From the IMG/VR virus record IMGVR_UViG_3300033388_004030, positions 1 through 37,874 of that record: a DNA stretch of 37,874 nucleotides; one strand, written 5' to 3'. A program made the position numbers and the translations under genes. Origin of the DNA: a virus. Under the pieces are notes generated by a model. It did no database searches. It was given only the letters and a program-made list of their open reading frames with translations, and was not told where the DNA came from. Below, one piece after another: positions 13,955 to 24,100 of the stretch (within the stretch, counting starts at the first letter, position 1; each line of letters opens with the position of its first letter).

Positions 13955-15780
13955 GTCCGCAGTGCCCGCCAAGTCCCAGGCGTCCCGGAGGCCACACAAA
14001 GCCAGCACAGCACCACATAAATGTTCCCGTTCGCGTCTACCTCATCTCCCGGAGCCCCGGACACATGGCTGTTGTAAACAATATCCCCAATCCGCCACCC
14101 ATTTAGCGAAGGAGGACCATCCCCAAACATGATATTGGGGTTCTTCGCAACTCCCGAAGCGTTGATCAGGGCCTGGCGGGTGGACTCTGACGGGGGTGTG
14201 AGGTGCTTCAGGGGGTTCGCCCGGTCATCAACCTGCAACGGACCAAGCCCAATATTGTAGACATAAATCCCTGGGGTATTGGTCACCGTCTCCCCCAAGA
14301 ACATCTTGTTATTCTGCCAAATACTTCCAGATTTCGGGTCCGCTGGTAAACGAATAGTGAACTCCTCCGTCCCAGCCAGGAGATTGCCGGTCGCCGTCTC
14401 TTCCAGTTGAAACACGTTGTTCCTATAAATCCCCCGCTGCAAGACACTCCCAGCCCCAGGGTTCGGGTGATTGATCCACCGGTAAAACTGACTTGCTGTC
14501 GGGCTGGCCTCGGCCCAGGTCAGTGTGTGGTGGCAGCTCTCCATCTCAACATCCATGAGCCCAACTGGGAAGTCAAACAACCCGATAAAATCCATGATGG
14601 TCTGGAATGTGCAATTGTAAAAGCTCACATCGGACTGGACGTTCCCGCTAATCGTGGTCAGGATCGGGGTGCGATAGGCGGCATTGTAATCCGAGTCCAA
14701 CAGAACCTGGCAATTGGTAAACACAACCCCGGTCGCATCCTTCATCTCGAAACGCAGCTTCGGGTTGATGATGACCAGCCCCGATAACGTGATCCGATCA
14801 CTATCATGGAAAGCCCCCATCTTAAACACGCCCCCGTGCCAAAGCCCCCCGAGCACCGAAATCCGCTTGCTGTTGTTGATGATGTGCAGATTCATGTGCT
14901 GAACGCCAACCAGATTGATATTCTGAATCGTCAGCCCGGTGGACGCCGTTACCATTACCCCAACGGTAACGTTTTGGCCCGACACCCCATGCACTTGGTT
15001 GTTATTCCCGGTGATGGTCAGCACCCTGGGAGCGAACCTCTTGGCCTCATCACAAGCCCCACTGACCAGCCCCCCGTCACAATCCGGGTGCGTCATGTCA
15101 TTGGCCGAGATATCAGTGATCCGACATTCGTTGGCCGAGACCAGGAGGAAGCTGTCCGTGGCCCCCATGTAGGAGTCAACCCCAACGTAATTAAAGCCAT
15201 GGACATGGGAGACAGTGGAATTGTCCCCAAGTAGTTCAATCCCCGGGACGCTCTTCCCGTTGAAGTCAATTTGGAAATGCTCCAAGGTCAGCCCGGCGGA
15301 TCCGGCGTGACACTTCAGCATAAATTTCCCGCCAACAAAGGCATGATCATCCATGACCTTGAGCGTCCCGCGCCCTGAGATGGTGATCGGACTCCCGATG
15401 GTGACCTGGCTGGAAATGGCGTAGGTATTAACCAGGCGAATCTTGCCATTCACACTCCCTGCTGCCGCCGCTGCGATGGCTGCCCGGAGAGGGTTCGTGT
15501 CATCGGCCACCCCATCCCCCACCGCGCCGAAGTCCTCTGGGGTGACCCATTCTGAGAGCTTGGCACTGACTGTGCGCTCGACGGCTCCGGTTCCGCTCTG
15601 TGTAAAAGCGGTGTTGTTGCTGTCCAGTTCGGTCCCGGCATTCACGATACCCCCGCCAAGGGCGTCGTATTTGAGAAAATTTGAGGCGGCTGGGTCTTGG
15701 ATGGACAGACCGGAGACCAGAGACTGGATATTCAGAGTGGGTGCCCGGTCTACTTGCTCCTGAATCCGCTGCACCTGCAT
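13918..15780 (-). CDS. Tailspike, beta-helix pectate-lyase-like, main part
   Basis: The 620-residue product has the tailspike signature VTPEDFGAVGDGVADDT at about 98-114, followed by a long right-handed beta-helix-like repeat region (TITGNNNQVHGVSGQNVTVG and similar strands). Such proteins bind and often degrade host surface polysaccharide. The first residues (MQVQRIQEQVDRAP) look like the end of the T7-type fibre head-binding domain, normally internal. The domain's beginning is encoded just upstream in another frame (15783-15959), so this ORF alone seems to lack its anchor. No good ribosome binding site precedes 15780; translation may be coupled to the upstream ORF, whose stop is two bases away. 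Confidence 0.8.
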   Translation of the reverse strand: MQVQRIQEQVDRAPTLNIQSLVSGLSIQDPAASNFLKYDALGGGIVNAGTELDSNNTAFTQSGTGAVERTVSAKLSEWVTPEDFGAVGDGVADDTNPLRAAIAAAAAGSVNGKIRLVNTYAISSQVTIGSPITISGRGTLKVMDDHAFVGGKFMLKCHAGSAGLTLEHFQIDFNGKSVPGIELLGDNSTVSHVHGFNYVGVDSYMGATDSFLLVSANECRITDISANDMTHPDCDGGLVSGACDEAKRFAPRVLTITGNNNQVHGVSGQNVTVGVMVTASTGLTIQNINLVGVQHMNLHIINNSKRISVLGGLWHGGVFKMGAFHDSDRITLSGLVIINPKLRFEMKDATGVVFTNCQVLLDSDYNAAYRTPILTTISGNVQSDVSFYNCTFQTIMDFIGLFDFPVGLMDVEMESCHHTLTWAEASPTASQFYRWINHPNPGAGSVLQRGIYRNNVFQLEETATGNLLAGTEEFTIRLPADPKSGSIWQNNKMFLGETVTNTPGIYVYNIGLGPLQVDDRANPLKHLTPPSESTRQALINASGVAKNPNIMFGDGPPSLNGWRIGDIVYNSHVSGAPGDEVDANGNIYVVLCWLCVASGTPGTWRALRTYVNDMADPAAT

Positions 15781-15782
15781 AC

Positions 15783-15959
15783 TCAGTCGCCGGCCCCGGT
15801 CAGGGTATAATCCGTGCCCTCGACCCAGGTTGTCACCACGCCCTGAGCGGTTTCGTTGGTGGCCAGGATTTCGGAATTGGCCAGGAAGTGGAACGGGACA
15901 GCGAAAACGGTGCCGCTGCTTTGGTAGGAAACACGGTAAGTCTCGGTGGGAACGGTCAT
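15783..15959 (-). pseudogene. Tailspike head-binding domain fragment, 58 aa
   Basis: This frame (VPTETYRVSYQSSGTVFAVP, then YTLTGAGD) matches the start of the T7-type tail fibre/tailspike N-terminal domain that attaches to the virion. It stops at residue 58, and the C-terminal end of that domain appears in the next frame two bases later. The domain is normally about 130-150 residues, while the two pieces give about 73, so some 50-70 residues seem to be missing. The start overlaps the gp16-like stop (ATGA) as expected for an intact gene. It may alternatively be a separate small adaptor, but that is less likely. Confidence 0.65.
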
Positions 15960-18900
15960 GGGTTATCCTCTGAGTAAGCTTTGTAAAGGGTTCTGGCCAA
16001 CCATTGGGTTTTGTGTATCGGCTCCAACTTGATCAACTTCTCTACATCAGCATTCGTTATGTCGCCATCAACCGCATTGACCAGCGCATCCCCAGTTCGA
16101 GATAGATTGGCCCCGGTCGCCCCAAGCAGGAATCGGGGGATGGTGTTGGGATTCTCCACAAGAGATCCGATATCCCGGGAAGTCCCAAGGATCCCTACCA
16201 CCCCAGATTGGTTGATAGCTTGGGCCAGGTAAATTTGTGGATCTTTTGGGGGCGGCTTGCCACTCAAAAACGCCTTGTGTTCCAGCGAGACCATCCCCGC
16301 CCATACGGCCAGCATCACGCCACCAGCAACCTTGGCATCCCGCATCTGCAACCCACGGAGCAGGAGTTTTTGTGTCGATGACCATGCATGAGTTTGAAAC
16401 TGCCCGTAAATTTTCCCGAGCCCTCGTTGCAATACCAGGGGCTTCTCCCCTTTCCCAGCGGAGATAATCGTGGCATCGACCTCGGCTCCGACAGCCCGGG
16501 ACATAATCCCTACAAGCGGCCCATCGTCCCAGTCATCGGGATTGGCGTACCGGAAACCCTTGATCGTTTCCCCATGTGCTTCAAATTGGTCTGCGATTTT
16601 GATCAGGGTATCGTCGGTTAGATGGTAGTCCGTGGCCAGGCGGATCCGATTCGGGTGTTTCAGAGTCCCCCGCTTGGCTTTGATGGCTAACTCCAGAATC
16701 TCGTCTGCTGCCAACAGCGAAGTGGTCCCTCGCCAGAAGTCATTCCAAGGGCCGTGCATATTTAGCACTGGCAGGGCCTTACGAAGTTTCTCCATCCCCC
16801 GCTCTACGATAGTACGCCTCCCGTCCAGCCCCTCAGTGAGATCGAACATATTCCGCATCGCCATGTTTTGGTTGGTCTCTACGGCCAGAACGAACTTTTG
16901 GAATTGTTTGGCGTTCTTCAGGGCGGGGCCGATAGTTGATCCCATCTGCACCAGAGCCTTGGCATACCGCGCCAACCCAAACCGGATTGCGGGCATGGCT
17001 ACATCCGAGTAGGAAGACACCACCACCTGGCCCATCATCTCTACATAGTTGAAATCCCCCATGAATTTGGCAGTACGGAACCATCCGTCATTCGGATTAT
17101 CCGGGAGCATGTACCGGCCTCTAATCAGTTGCCAAAGAGCCTCCATGTCTTGCAGAGCCCCAGCTTTTTGCTTCTCAAACTGCTCTGTAACCTGCTTTTC
17201 CGTCAGGGTCTTGAATGAATTCTTCTGAATATCTCGGCGGTATGTCGCCTCATGCTCATTAAAATCATCAACAATTTTTGTCGCTACTTCAGAGAATTTG
17301 TGGGTCTTGAACTGGGGATGCTCATTCAAGATAGTGTCCGGCATCACCTCCCGGATATAAGCCGGGACCACCTGTCGGGGATCGTTGACCAGGAACCCGT
17401 GCGAACTCAGCACGTTGTCTGGAACGGGGAATCCACGTTCTTTGAAAAATCCTGACGTACCTTTTATCCCGGCCCGAATCGCGTCTTCAGCGGCGAACCC
17501 GCCATGATTAATGCTGTCCACCATACTGGCAACGGCCCGTTTCACGGCAGCGGGAAGTAGGGCCTCTCTTAGATTCCGTACCACGTCCTCATCAGGTTTC
17601 TTTGCGTCTTTAGCCTTGGTCATCTGCCCCCGCAGGATTTTCTCATACCATTCCTCTCCCAGTTTTCGCAGTGCTCGGGCCTGGGGTATCGTCACATTTC
17701 GGTCATACACTCGGGGGTAGTGGGACTTGGCCGATCCCTTGAGAGTCAGATCCTCGGGCAGGAGCCCCACGGACTGTTGCCGCTTCTTCATCGGATCCAT
17801 GATTTCGCGTCGGTTCTTCTTAGAGATGGTCCCTATCTCGGGTATAGCCGGAAAGGAATCGTCGTTCCGGGCGGCATGACCAACGAGATCGAAAAACGCG
17901 TCTTTGGGGAGTGGTGCTGCGGTGCCCTCTTTGTTCACCCGGATTTTGTAATCTTTGTAAGCTTGCTCAACCCCAGAGGTGTAACGGTAGCTGTCCGCCC
18001 TGGTTTGCTTGACCCGGGTCTCCACGGAACCGCCCTCTTCCACTACTGATATCCCGGAGAGATTGGCCCGCCGAACCAAAGCATCCTCTGTGAGGTTGAC
18101 CTGCATCAAGTTCACGGTATCGCTCACATTCCCCGCCAACCTGGTGTTCGGGCTGATCGGTAAGCGCGTGGCCAGAGGCCCGAGTCGCGCCAATTTGGCT
18201 CCGCCCTTGGGGATATCCTTAAGAGTGGTGAGCCCCGCGCTACCCACCGACTGCCCTGGGATGGCCATCAGCAACTCATCCCCAGGTAGAGGGACATCTT
18301 CGGTGGTTCCTGCGGCCATGTACCCCTTCATTTTCTTTCCCAGTAATTCCCGCCGGGGTCCTTCCAGGAGGCTCACCCCTTTTCCCATGATGCCACCCAG
18401 CACAGTAGCCCCTGCGATATTGACGAAATCCTCGGACCACTCCCGTCCAAGTTGCGTCTGGTGCCTGACCATGGCGGCAGTGGCTTCCCCGGCTCCAGTA
18501 GCTCCTGCAAACTGGGCCACCCGCCCGAGGCCCTTGGCCGCTAATTTGGCAGCCACGATGGACTCCATGGTAAGCATCACCGGATCGGTGAGTAAGAAGA
18601 ACGTATCCACTCCCAGGCGACTCCAGACATTGGTCCCCTCCTGCACGGTGGCTGCCCATTCTTCCTCCCGGACCCGGTTCGCCAGGAAGTGGTATTCCTC
18701 GGGGCTTTCCGCTTGCCAAAGGATCTCCGCCTGGGGGAGTAGCCCATCGATTTCCATTAGCTTGAAGGGGTTGAATCCCGGCTGAGGGCTGAAGTTTTCC
18801 CGACCTGCTAAGGCCAGATCCAGTGTGCCCAGGGAGCTGTTGAGTCGAAAGGATGCGTAGATCTCGTCAGACGCGGAGTAAGCCGTCTGTTCCAACTGCT

Positions 18901-18961
18901 TCACATCTCCGAACTCGGTGATCGGCTCGGCAACGTCGCCCTCTAAAGTGAACATACCCAT
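15956..18961 (-). CDS. Internal virion protein, T7 gp16-like, 1001 aa
   Basis: The size, position after a gp15-like gene and before the tailspike, and sequence style (RVREEEWAATVQEGTNVWSR, then large helical regions and Ala/Gly-rich hydrophobic segments around 150-215) fit the gp16-like ejection protein. In T7 this protein enters the host envelope with DNA. The N-terminal transglycosylase domain of T7 gp16 (1318 residues) is not evident here. TAATG overlap joins it to the gp15-like gene. Confidence 0.7.
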   Translation of the reverse strand: MGMFTLEGDVAEPITEFGDVKQLEQTAYSASDEIYASFRLNSSLGTLDLALAGRENFSPQPGFNPFKLMEIDGLLPQAEILWQAESPEEYHFLANRVREEEWAATVQEGTNVWSRLGVDTFFLLTDPVMLTMESIVAAKLAAKGLGRVAQFAGATGAGEATAAMVRHQTQLGREWSEDFVNIAGATVLGGIMGKGVSLLEGPRRELLGKKMKGYMAAGTTEDVPLPGDELLMAIPGQSVGSAGLTTLKDIPKGGAKLARLGPLATRLPISPNTRLAGNVSDTVNLMQVNLTEDALVRRANLSGISVVEEGGSVETRVKQTRADSYRYTSGVEQAYKDYKIRVNKEGTAAPLPKDAFFDLVGHAARNDDSFPAIPEIGTISKKNRREIMDPMKKRQQSVGLLPEDLTLKGSAKSHYPRVYDRNVTIPQARALRKLGEEWYEKILRGQMTKAKDAKKPDEDVVRNLREALLPAAVKRAVASMVDSINHGGFAAEDAIRAGIKGTSGFFKERGFPVPDNVLSSHGFLVNDPRQVVPAYIREVMPDTILNEHPQFKTHKFSEVATKIVDDFNEHEATYRRDIQKNSFKTLTEKQVTEQFEKQKAGALQDMEALWQLIRGRYMLPDNPNDGWFRTAKFMGDFNYVEMMGQVVVSSYSDVAMPAIRFGLARYAKALVQMGSTIGPALKNAKQFQKFVLAVETNQNMAMRNMFDLTEGLDGRRTIVERGMEKLRKALPVLNMHGPWNDFWRGTTSLLAADEILELAIKAKRGTLKHPNRIRLATDYHLTDDTLIKIADQFEAHGETIKGFRYANPDDWDDGPLVGIMSRAVGAEVDATIISAGKGEKPLVLQRGLGKIYGQFQTHAWSSTQKLLLRGLQMRDAKVAGGVMLAVWAGMVSLEHKAFLSGKPPPKDPQIYLAQAINQSGVVGILGTSRDIGSLVENPNTIPRFLLGATGANLSRTGDALVNAVDGDITNADVEKLIKLEPIHKTQWLARTLYKAYSEDNP

Positions 18962-21075
18962 TATCGGACTGCCTCCCCGGTGACTGCGCTGATTGGTAGG
19001 GTGCCCTCATGCTGCTGCCAGACCTCCAAACGACCCTCGGCATCCACTGGCATTTGGAATTTAGCGGGCCGCCCTTTCTTGTCGAATATCATCCCACTTA
19101 CATCCTCATTCTGCCACCAAATCTGGTACATGGGTTTACCCGGCTGTGGGTTGGACGGGTCGGACCGGGAGCCCTGGATTTCCTGGGGCCATACAGCGTC
19201 ATCCCCTAAATCGTGCTTGTCCCGGAAGGGCTTCGTCACCGCGTTTAAATGAGCCCGAACGAAAGCCTGGTCCCCTCCATGGGTAACCTCGGGCCAAGCG
19301 TGCTCCGGCCCCATGCCGATCACCTTGTCTTCCCCGAGAACCCGGTAGGTGGAGAAATGGGTGTCCGTAAACTGTTGGGTTGCCAGACGGGCGGCGTCGG
19401 CGTCCCCCTCAAACATGATCATGTTGGCGTTGAAGGATCTTTTGATGGCGGCTTCAACCCCCGGGCCTACGTCACCCAAATCGCCGGTAAATCTGGACAC
19501 ACCCCCTTCTGTTCCAAAACTCTCCTCATCCCAAGCGAAAGCGATACGCCCAGCTTCTACAGTTTTCTGCACCTTACCCGCCGCTCGCCGCTCCTGCCAC
19601 GCGGTTTTTACCGCAGTCGCCGGGTGCCTGGACTGGGCCAGGAAGTGGGCATACCGAAGACTGTCCGGGAGATCGTTCAAAGCGTGCTGGCCCCGGGATC
19701 CGAGAGCCCCCATCAGTTGTAGGCCCACGTTAAACTGGGTCACATCGGGGGAGTTCATCATGGTGGTGATGTCGGATATTGCTGCCTTTGGTACCCGGGG
19801 CAGGTTCTGACCCATCTCCCGAAAGAGGATCCGTAACCGCATCTCGGCATCCGGCGCGTCCCGGGGGATCTTGGTCTTGCTCTCGGTGTAAACCTGGTCT
19901 GCCGCCTTGCTCATCTTAGGGGCTCCTGGATCATAGCTCCCACGACCAGCCATCGCGGTCTCCACTGAGGCAACCCGGACAGCTTGCTCGAAAGCGTCTC
20001 GATGCACATTCTCCCATTTTAAAACTGTGGCTTCTGCGTCTGTACGCGATAGTGTCTTAAACTGAGAAAAGTTCCCACTGGTGACGGCCTGAGCTGCTTC
20101 CTGGGGATCCCTTCGGGCGCGGGCTTCAAAGATAGTGGAGTCGCTTTCTTCTTTGGAAGCCTGAATCATTTTCTCAGCAGCGGTCCAGTCCCTGGGATTC
20201 AAACGCTCATGTTTAATAGCAATGTTCTTCTGAGTTTCAACGTCTATGATCTGTGCCGGAGTAGGCTCCCCCACCAATTGCTGCTCGAAACTCTCTATCG
20301 ACAGAGTACTCTTCGCCCTGTCTGCCTGGTTCTTCGTCATGTGGTGAAGCCCGACCTCGACATCCAGTTTATCGTCGTATACCCGCATCTGGAAAAGCCG
20401 ATCACCCGGCTTCTGGGCTGTAAGCACCCTATTCGCTTGCCTATCCAAAGACACCTGTCCGAGATTTTTAACTGCTGCCATGTTCGCTTCATGCCCAGCG
20501 GCGAGTGCCCTTGCGGAGAAACCGACCACTGATTTCTGGATCATCTTTTCGAGATCTTCTGCACCACCCTCCACAGAGGCATCCTGCTTGATCGCGAACT
20601 CCCGGAGACCGTTGTCGAATTCTCGGGCCATTTCCCCTGGAGAAGCCCCCTCGGTGACGCGCTGCCTCAGAGTCGTATCGAGTTCCGCCGCCTTGTCCTG
20701 CAGTACAATTTGCAGACGCCCTTTTTGGTCGAGGCGTTGTCGTGCTGCATTGGCCCTTCGTTGTGTGACCAACAGCTTTTCCTGGGTCGTTACATCCTCA
20801 GCCCGATCAGCTTTGAACCCCGTCGTAGCCCATTTGGTGAATTCTGGCAGCATCTGTTCAGCCACCTCGGGATCCCCCACAGCCCTGCCCAAAGCGGCAA
20901 TAGTCATGTCCATGGTTTGGACGGCATTCCCAGGGGCCAGGGAATCATCAGTCCAGGCTTCCCGGAGAGCGGTGAAGGTGGCCATGGCCTTGGGCAACGC
21001 CAGAGTCACGCGGGTGCTCAGATCCTCAGCGGCTTGTTTCTTCTGCTTGGCCTCATACTTCGTGGCGTAGTCCAT
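18961..21075 (-). CDS. Internal virion protein, T7 gp15-like, 704 aa
   Basis: Long, mostly helical charged protein (YATKYEAKQKKQAAEDLSTR at the start) with the size and neighbours of T7 gp15 (747 residues), part of the ejected core. The ATG at 21075 lacks a ribosome binding site. A better-initiated reading frame (21142) reads MALIPTRQARTRGSRVNLPT and then goes out of frame at this ATG. The real N-terminus may therefore lie upstream, with a one-base frame change between. Confidence 0.7.
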   Translation of the reverse strand: MDYATKYEAKQKKQAAEDLSTRVTLALPKAMATFTALREAWTDDSLAPGNAVQTMDMTIAALGRAVGDPEVAEQMLPEFTKWATTGFKADRAEDVTTQEKLLVTQRRANAARQRLDQKGRLQIVLQDKAAELDTTLRQRVTEGASPGEMAREFDNGLREFAIKQDASVEGGAEDLEKMIQKSVVGFSARALAAGHEANMAAVKNLGQVSLDRQANRVLTAQKPGDRLFQMRVYDDKLDVEVGLHHMTKNQADRAKSTLSIESFEQQLVGEPTPAQIIDVETQKNIAIKHERLNPRDWTAAEKMIQASKEESDSTIFEARARRDPQEAAQAVTSGNFSQFKTLSRTDAEATVLKWENVHRDAFEQAVRVASVETAMAGRGSYDPGAPKMSKAADQVYTESKTKIPRDAPDAEMRLRILFREMGQNLPRVPKAAISDITTMMNSPDVTQFNVGLQLMGALGSRGQHALNDLPDSLRYAHFLAQSRHPATAVKTAWQERRAAGKVQKTVEAGRIAFAWDEESFGTEGGVSRFTGDLGDVGPGVEAAIKRSFNANMIMFEGDADAARLATQQFTDTHFSTYRVLGEDKVIGMGPEHAWPEVTHGGDQAFVRAHLNAVTKPFRDKHDLGDDAVWPQEIQGSRSDPSNPQPGKPMYQIWWQNEDVSGMIFDKKGRPAKFQMPVDAEGRLEVWQQHEGTLPISAVTGEAVR

Positions 21076-21142
21076 TGGGGATTGTTGGGAGGTTTACGCG
21101 GGAGCCCCGGGTACGGGCTTGGCGGGTTGGGATTAATGCCAT
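21053..21142 (-). pseudogene. Probable out-of-frame N-terminus of the gp15-like gene
   Basis: A 29-codon frame starts at an ATG preceded by AGGGA, which overlaps the stop of the gp12/gp14-like gene. The peptide (MALIPTRQARTRGSRVNLPT) is typical in style for the start of gp15-like proteins. It runs past the ATG at 21075 in a frame one base off and stops 22 bases later. A single-base change would fuse it to the 704-residue frame. A coincidental short ORF cannot be excluded. Confidence 0.4.
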
Positions 21143-21150
21143 GGTATTCC

Positions 21151-24100
21151 CTAGCTAAGAAGTTGCGAAAATGGGTCAACAATCCCTTTGACCGAGGGTC
21201 CGGCGGCTCCGGCACTGATACCCCCAGCAGCCCCTCCAGAAGAGAACAGCCCACCACCCAATCCGACCGTTGCTACAGACCCCGCCAAAGAAAGGGCCCC
21301 TCCAACGATTCCGGCTTTCTTGGCCGATGCGCCCTGGGCTTCCAGCAGATCCGCCTCAAACTCCGCCACGGTTGCGGCCAGCTCGCCCTCAAAACGGATC
21401 CCCTGGGCCTCTTTCTCTCCTTCCGTGGCCTGAGCCACCCCTACCTCGATGGGCGTCCCTGTGAGCTGCACACCGCCTGCAGCGAAGGCCGCTGTTTGCT
21501 GGGCCAGGAGACTTTCGGTTTCTCGGCGAGAAGCGTTTTCGTCTACGAGGGCAGCCCGGCGGGACTGGGCCGCTTCCAGAAGTTTGAGTTTGGCGTTTGC
21601 CTCAGCGGTTTTTTGGGTTTGGATGCCACCGAGGACCGAGGCTCCGACACCGGCGGCTCCGCTCATGAGAGTGGCAATGGCAATGGGTTCGAGTCCGCTC
21701 ATAAGGTTAACATTGTGTAGATAAGACTGCACCGCAGTGTCCCACCCACCCGACATAGCGATCTTGGGTGTGACGCTACGCAGGGGTACGGACTCTCCCA
21801 TGGGATCCCCGACCTCGCGAAAAGGGACAACGTTCAGATCGGCGGCGTCGGTCCCGACTTCCATAGCATCGGTATTGAGGACCTTGATGTACACGTTGGA
21901 GATCCGTTTTTGCCGCCCGACGGTGGAGCCGCTTCCGACCAGCAAATCCAGGGGAAGGGTTTCGATATTGGTGGTGTACGGAAGCCCCACCTGGGCCTTG
22001 TCCGCTGTTGGGCTGAGGGTGACCTGACCGCCTGAGACTACCTGATCGGGCTGAACCGCTCCGTCAGCGAGGATCGCGACTGTCTCCCCCTCAAGATGGT
22101 CCAACCCAGTAGCCACTGCTAAGTCGGTCCCGGTCACCGTCACCCCACTGTCCACGAAGAACGCATCCGCCAGGAGAGCCGCTTCATCCAAACCCGGCTC
22201 CAGAAGCTCCACATAACGAACCGTGGCACCGTCCACTGTACGGGCGACGATCAACCACAACTCGCTCCGGGTCGCTCCGGGGATTACGGCGACGCTTTCC
22301 ACCACAGTATCGGTCCCGCCCAGGGTCTGGGGAGCCCACCCAACTACTTCTTGGTCCCGGTCGTAGGCACAGGCCAGGAGCCGCCCATCGTTGTGTACAA
22401 CCCAGATTACGGGATCCGGTGTGAAGGAGTAGGCCGCTTCTTTGACCCCGCCAACGAAAAGGTGCCCAGCGAGTATGGAAATGTCGGGGGCTCGGTAGGT
22501 GTCTTGAGCGAAGACGAAGGCGAACTCCCGGATTTTCCGCCCGAGCCTTTCGATGAATACAACTTGGGAGTCGATGTTAAGTGGGCGGGCGAGCGCGGCC
22601 CCATTTCGCGTTGACGGCGTGATGCGGATGTTTGCGGGAGTAATCCCCTGGTCCAGGTCTGAGGCGGTGATGTTATAAGGGCCACCAGAAGTACCAGCGA
22701 CAAGGATCTTTCCAGCAGCAAGCCATTGGATCGCGTTGACTTGGTCGCTGTCGATGGTGTAATTGAGCGCACTGTCAGCCAGAGAACCTGGTTCATGGTT
22801 GAGAAAATCCCCCGTGGTTGAGCCCCAGATGGTCTGAGGCTGTGCTGTGGTGCTGGCAACCCAGAGACGTTGCTCAAAGAATGTGCCAGTGGAGGGGTAG
22901 CCCCGGACTTCGGACAAGGCCCCCTCTCGCCAGTACTTGGTTCCGCCGTCTCGGACACTGGCCGGAACACGCTTCTTGACATCCACGGTGACCTGGGTGG
23001 CGGAGATGAAGGCGGTGATCACCACGTAGCCGTGACCGTCGTGGATCCAGAGCCAGTCCACCCCATCAGCACCAGTTTGGCCGTCATCGAAAACCCCTTC
23101 CAGTTGGTTGGGGGAGTTTGTGCCGGTGGTGTCTGAGTTCAGGGCCTCGTAGACTTCCCCGTCGTTCTGGTAGAGGTCGCCCTGGGCCACATCGATGCCG
23201 CTTTGCCACTGGGGCGCGGTTGCTACGTCCTTGGCTTCCCGGAGCATCCAAAGCGCACCTACATGATCCGCGTTGAATAGGTCGGCTGTGGCCTCCATGG
23301 TTATGCCAGTTCCGGTGACGCTGCTGAGGGTGATGATGGTGTTGGAGTCCCCGGCCAGGAGCTGGCTGTCTGTGATGCTGTCCCCACCTGCCGTGACGAA
23401 ACCGTTGGCACTCCCGCTGTTATGGGCCGTAGAGCTGTTCCACTCGGTGGTGCCGAAATTCATGAAAACCGCAGGTTGGGTTCCTGTGGGGAGGCTACCA
23501 TCTGCACCAAGGTCTACGGGCTCCACGTCGGCTGTGAGGAATTTGAGGCGATTGGCTTCTACAGAGAAATCGGTGTAGGTGGGGTCGAACCAGAAATCCG
23601 CGAGATGCCCGTCCAGAAAGAGAGTCCCGGTGGTGCTGGCCCCGATACTGCCGTCTGCCCCAGAGTATTCCACATCGTCATCGGTGTAGACCAGGACGGT
23701 TAGGGCGGATTCCCCATTGACATACAGATGTCGGTTATCGGTGTCCGCCAGATCCCAGGAGGCGAGAATGTGAAGCCACCCGGTACCGGCTCGGGCGATT
23801 CCCGTGGGAGTGGCGAACCCTAGAATTTGGGACCCAGCGGCGTTAAGCCCAACGATACCAATGGCTCCTGTGGTCTCCCGGCGGACGTAGAAGGAGTTGG
23901 CCGTTCCAGCGGCATCTCGTAAATTATAAACTACACCAGCGGCCCCGGTGTCCTGCCCCATTTTGAGCCAAAAAGAAACCGAACCCAGCTTCCCATCGGC
24001 CATGCCAGTCACCCCGCCTAGGGTATTGTACGAGTCAGCACCGTTGAATTGCACCACGGGGGGCTGATACACGGGCGAGGGGTCCGTGGTGAGGTCCATA

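Noticed and set aside
21073-21076. Programmed +1 frameshift in the gp15-like gene
   Set aside because: CCC-AAT has no supporting stop codon or downstream structure typical of known +1 sites; a sequence error or simple frameshift is likelier.
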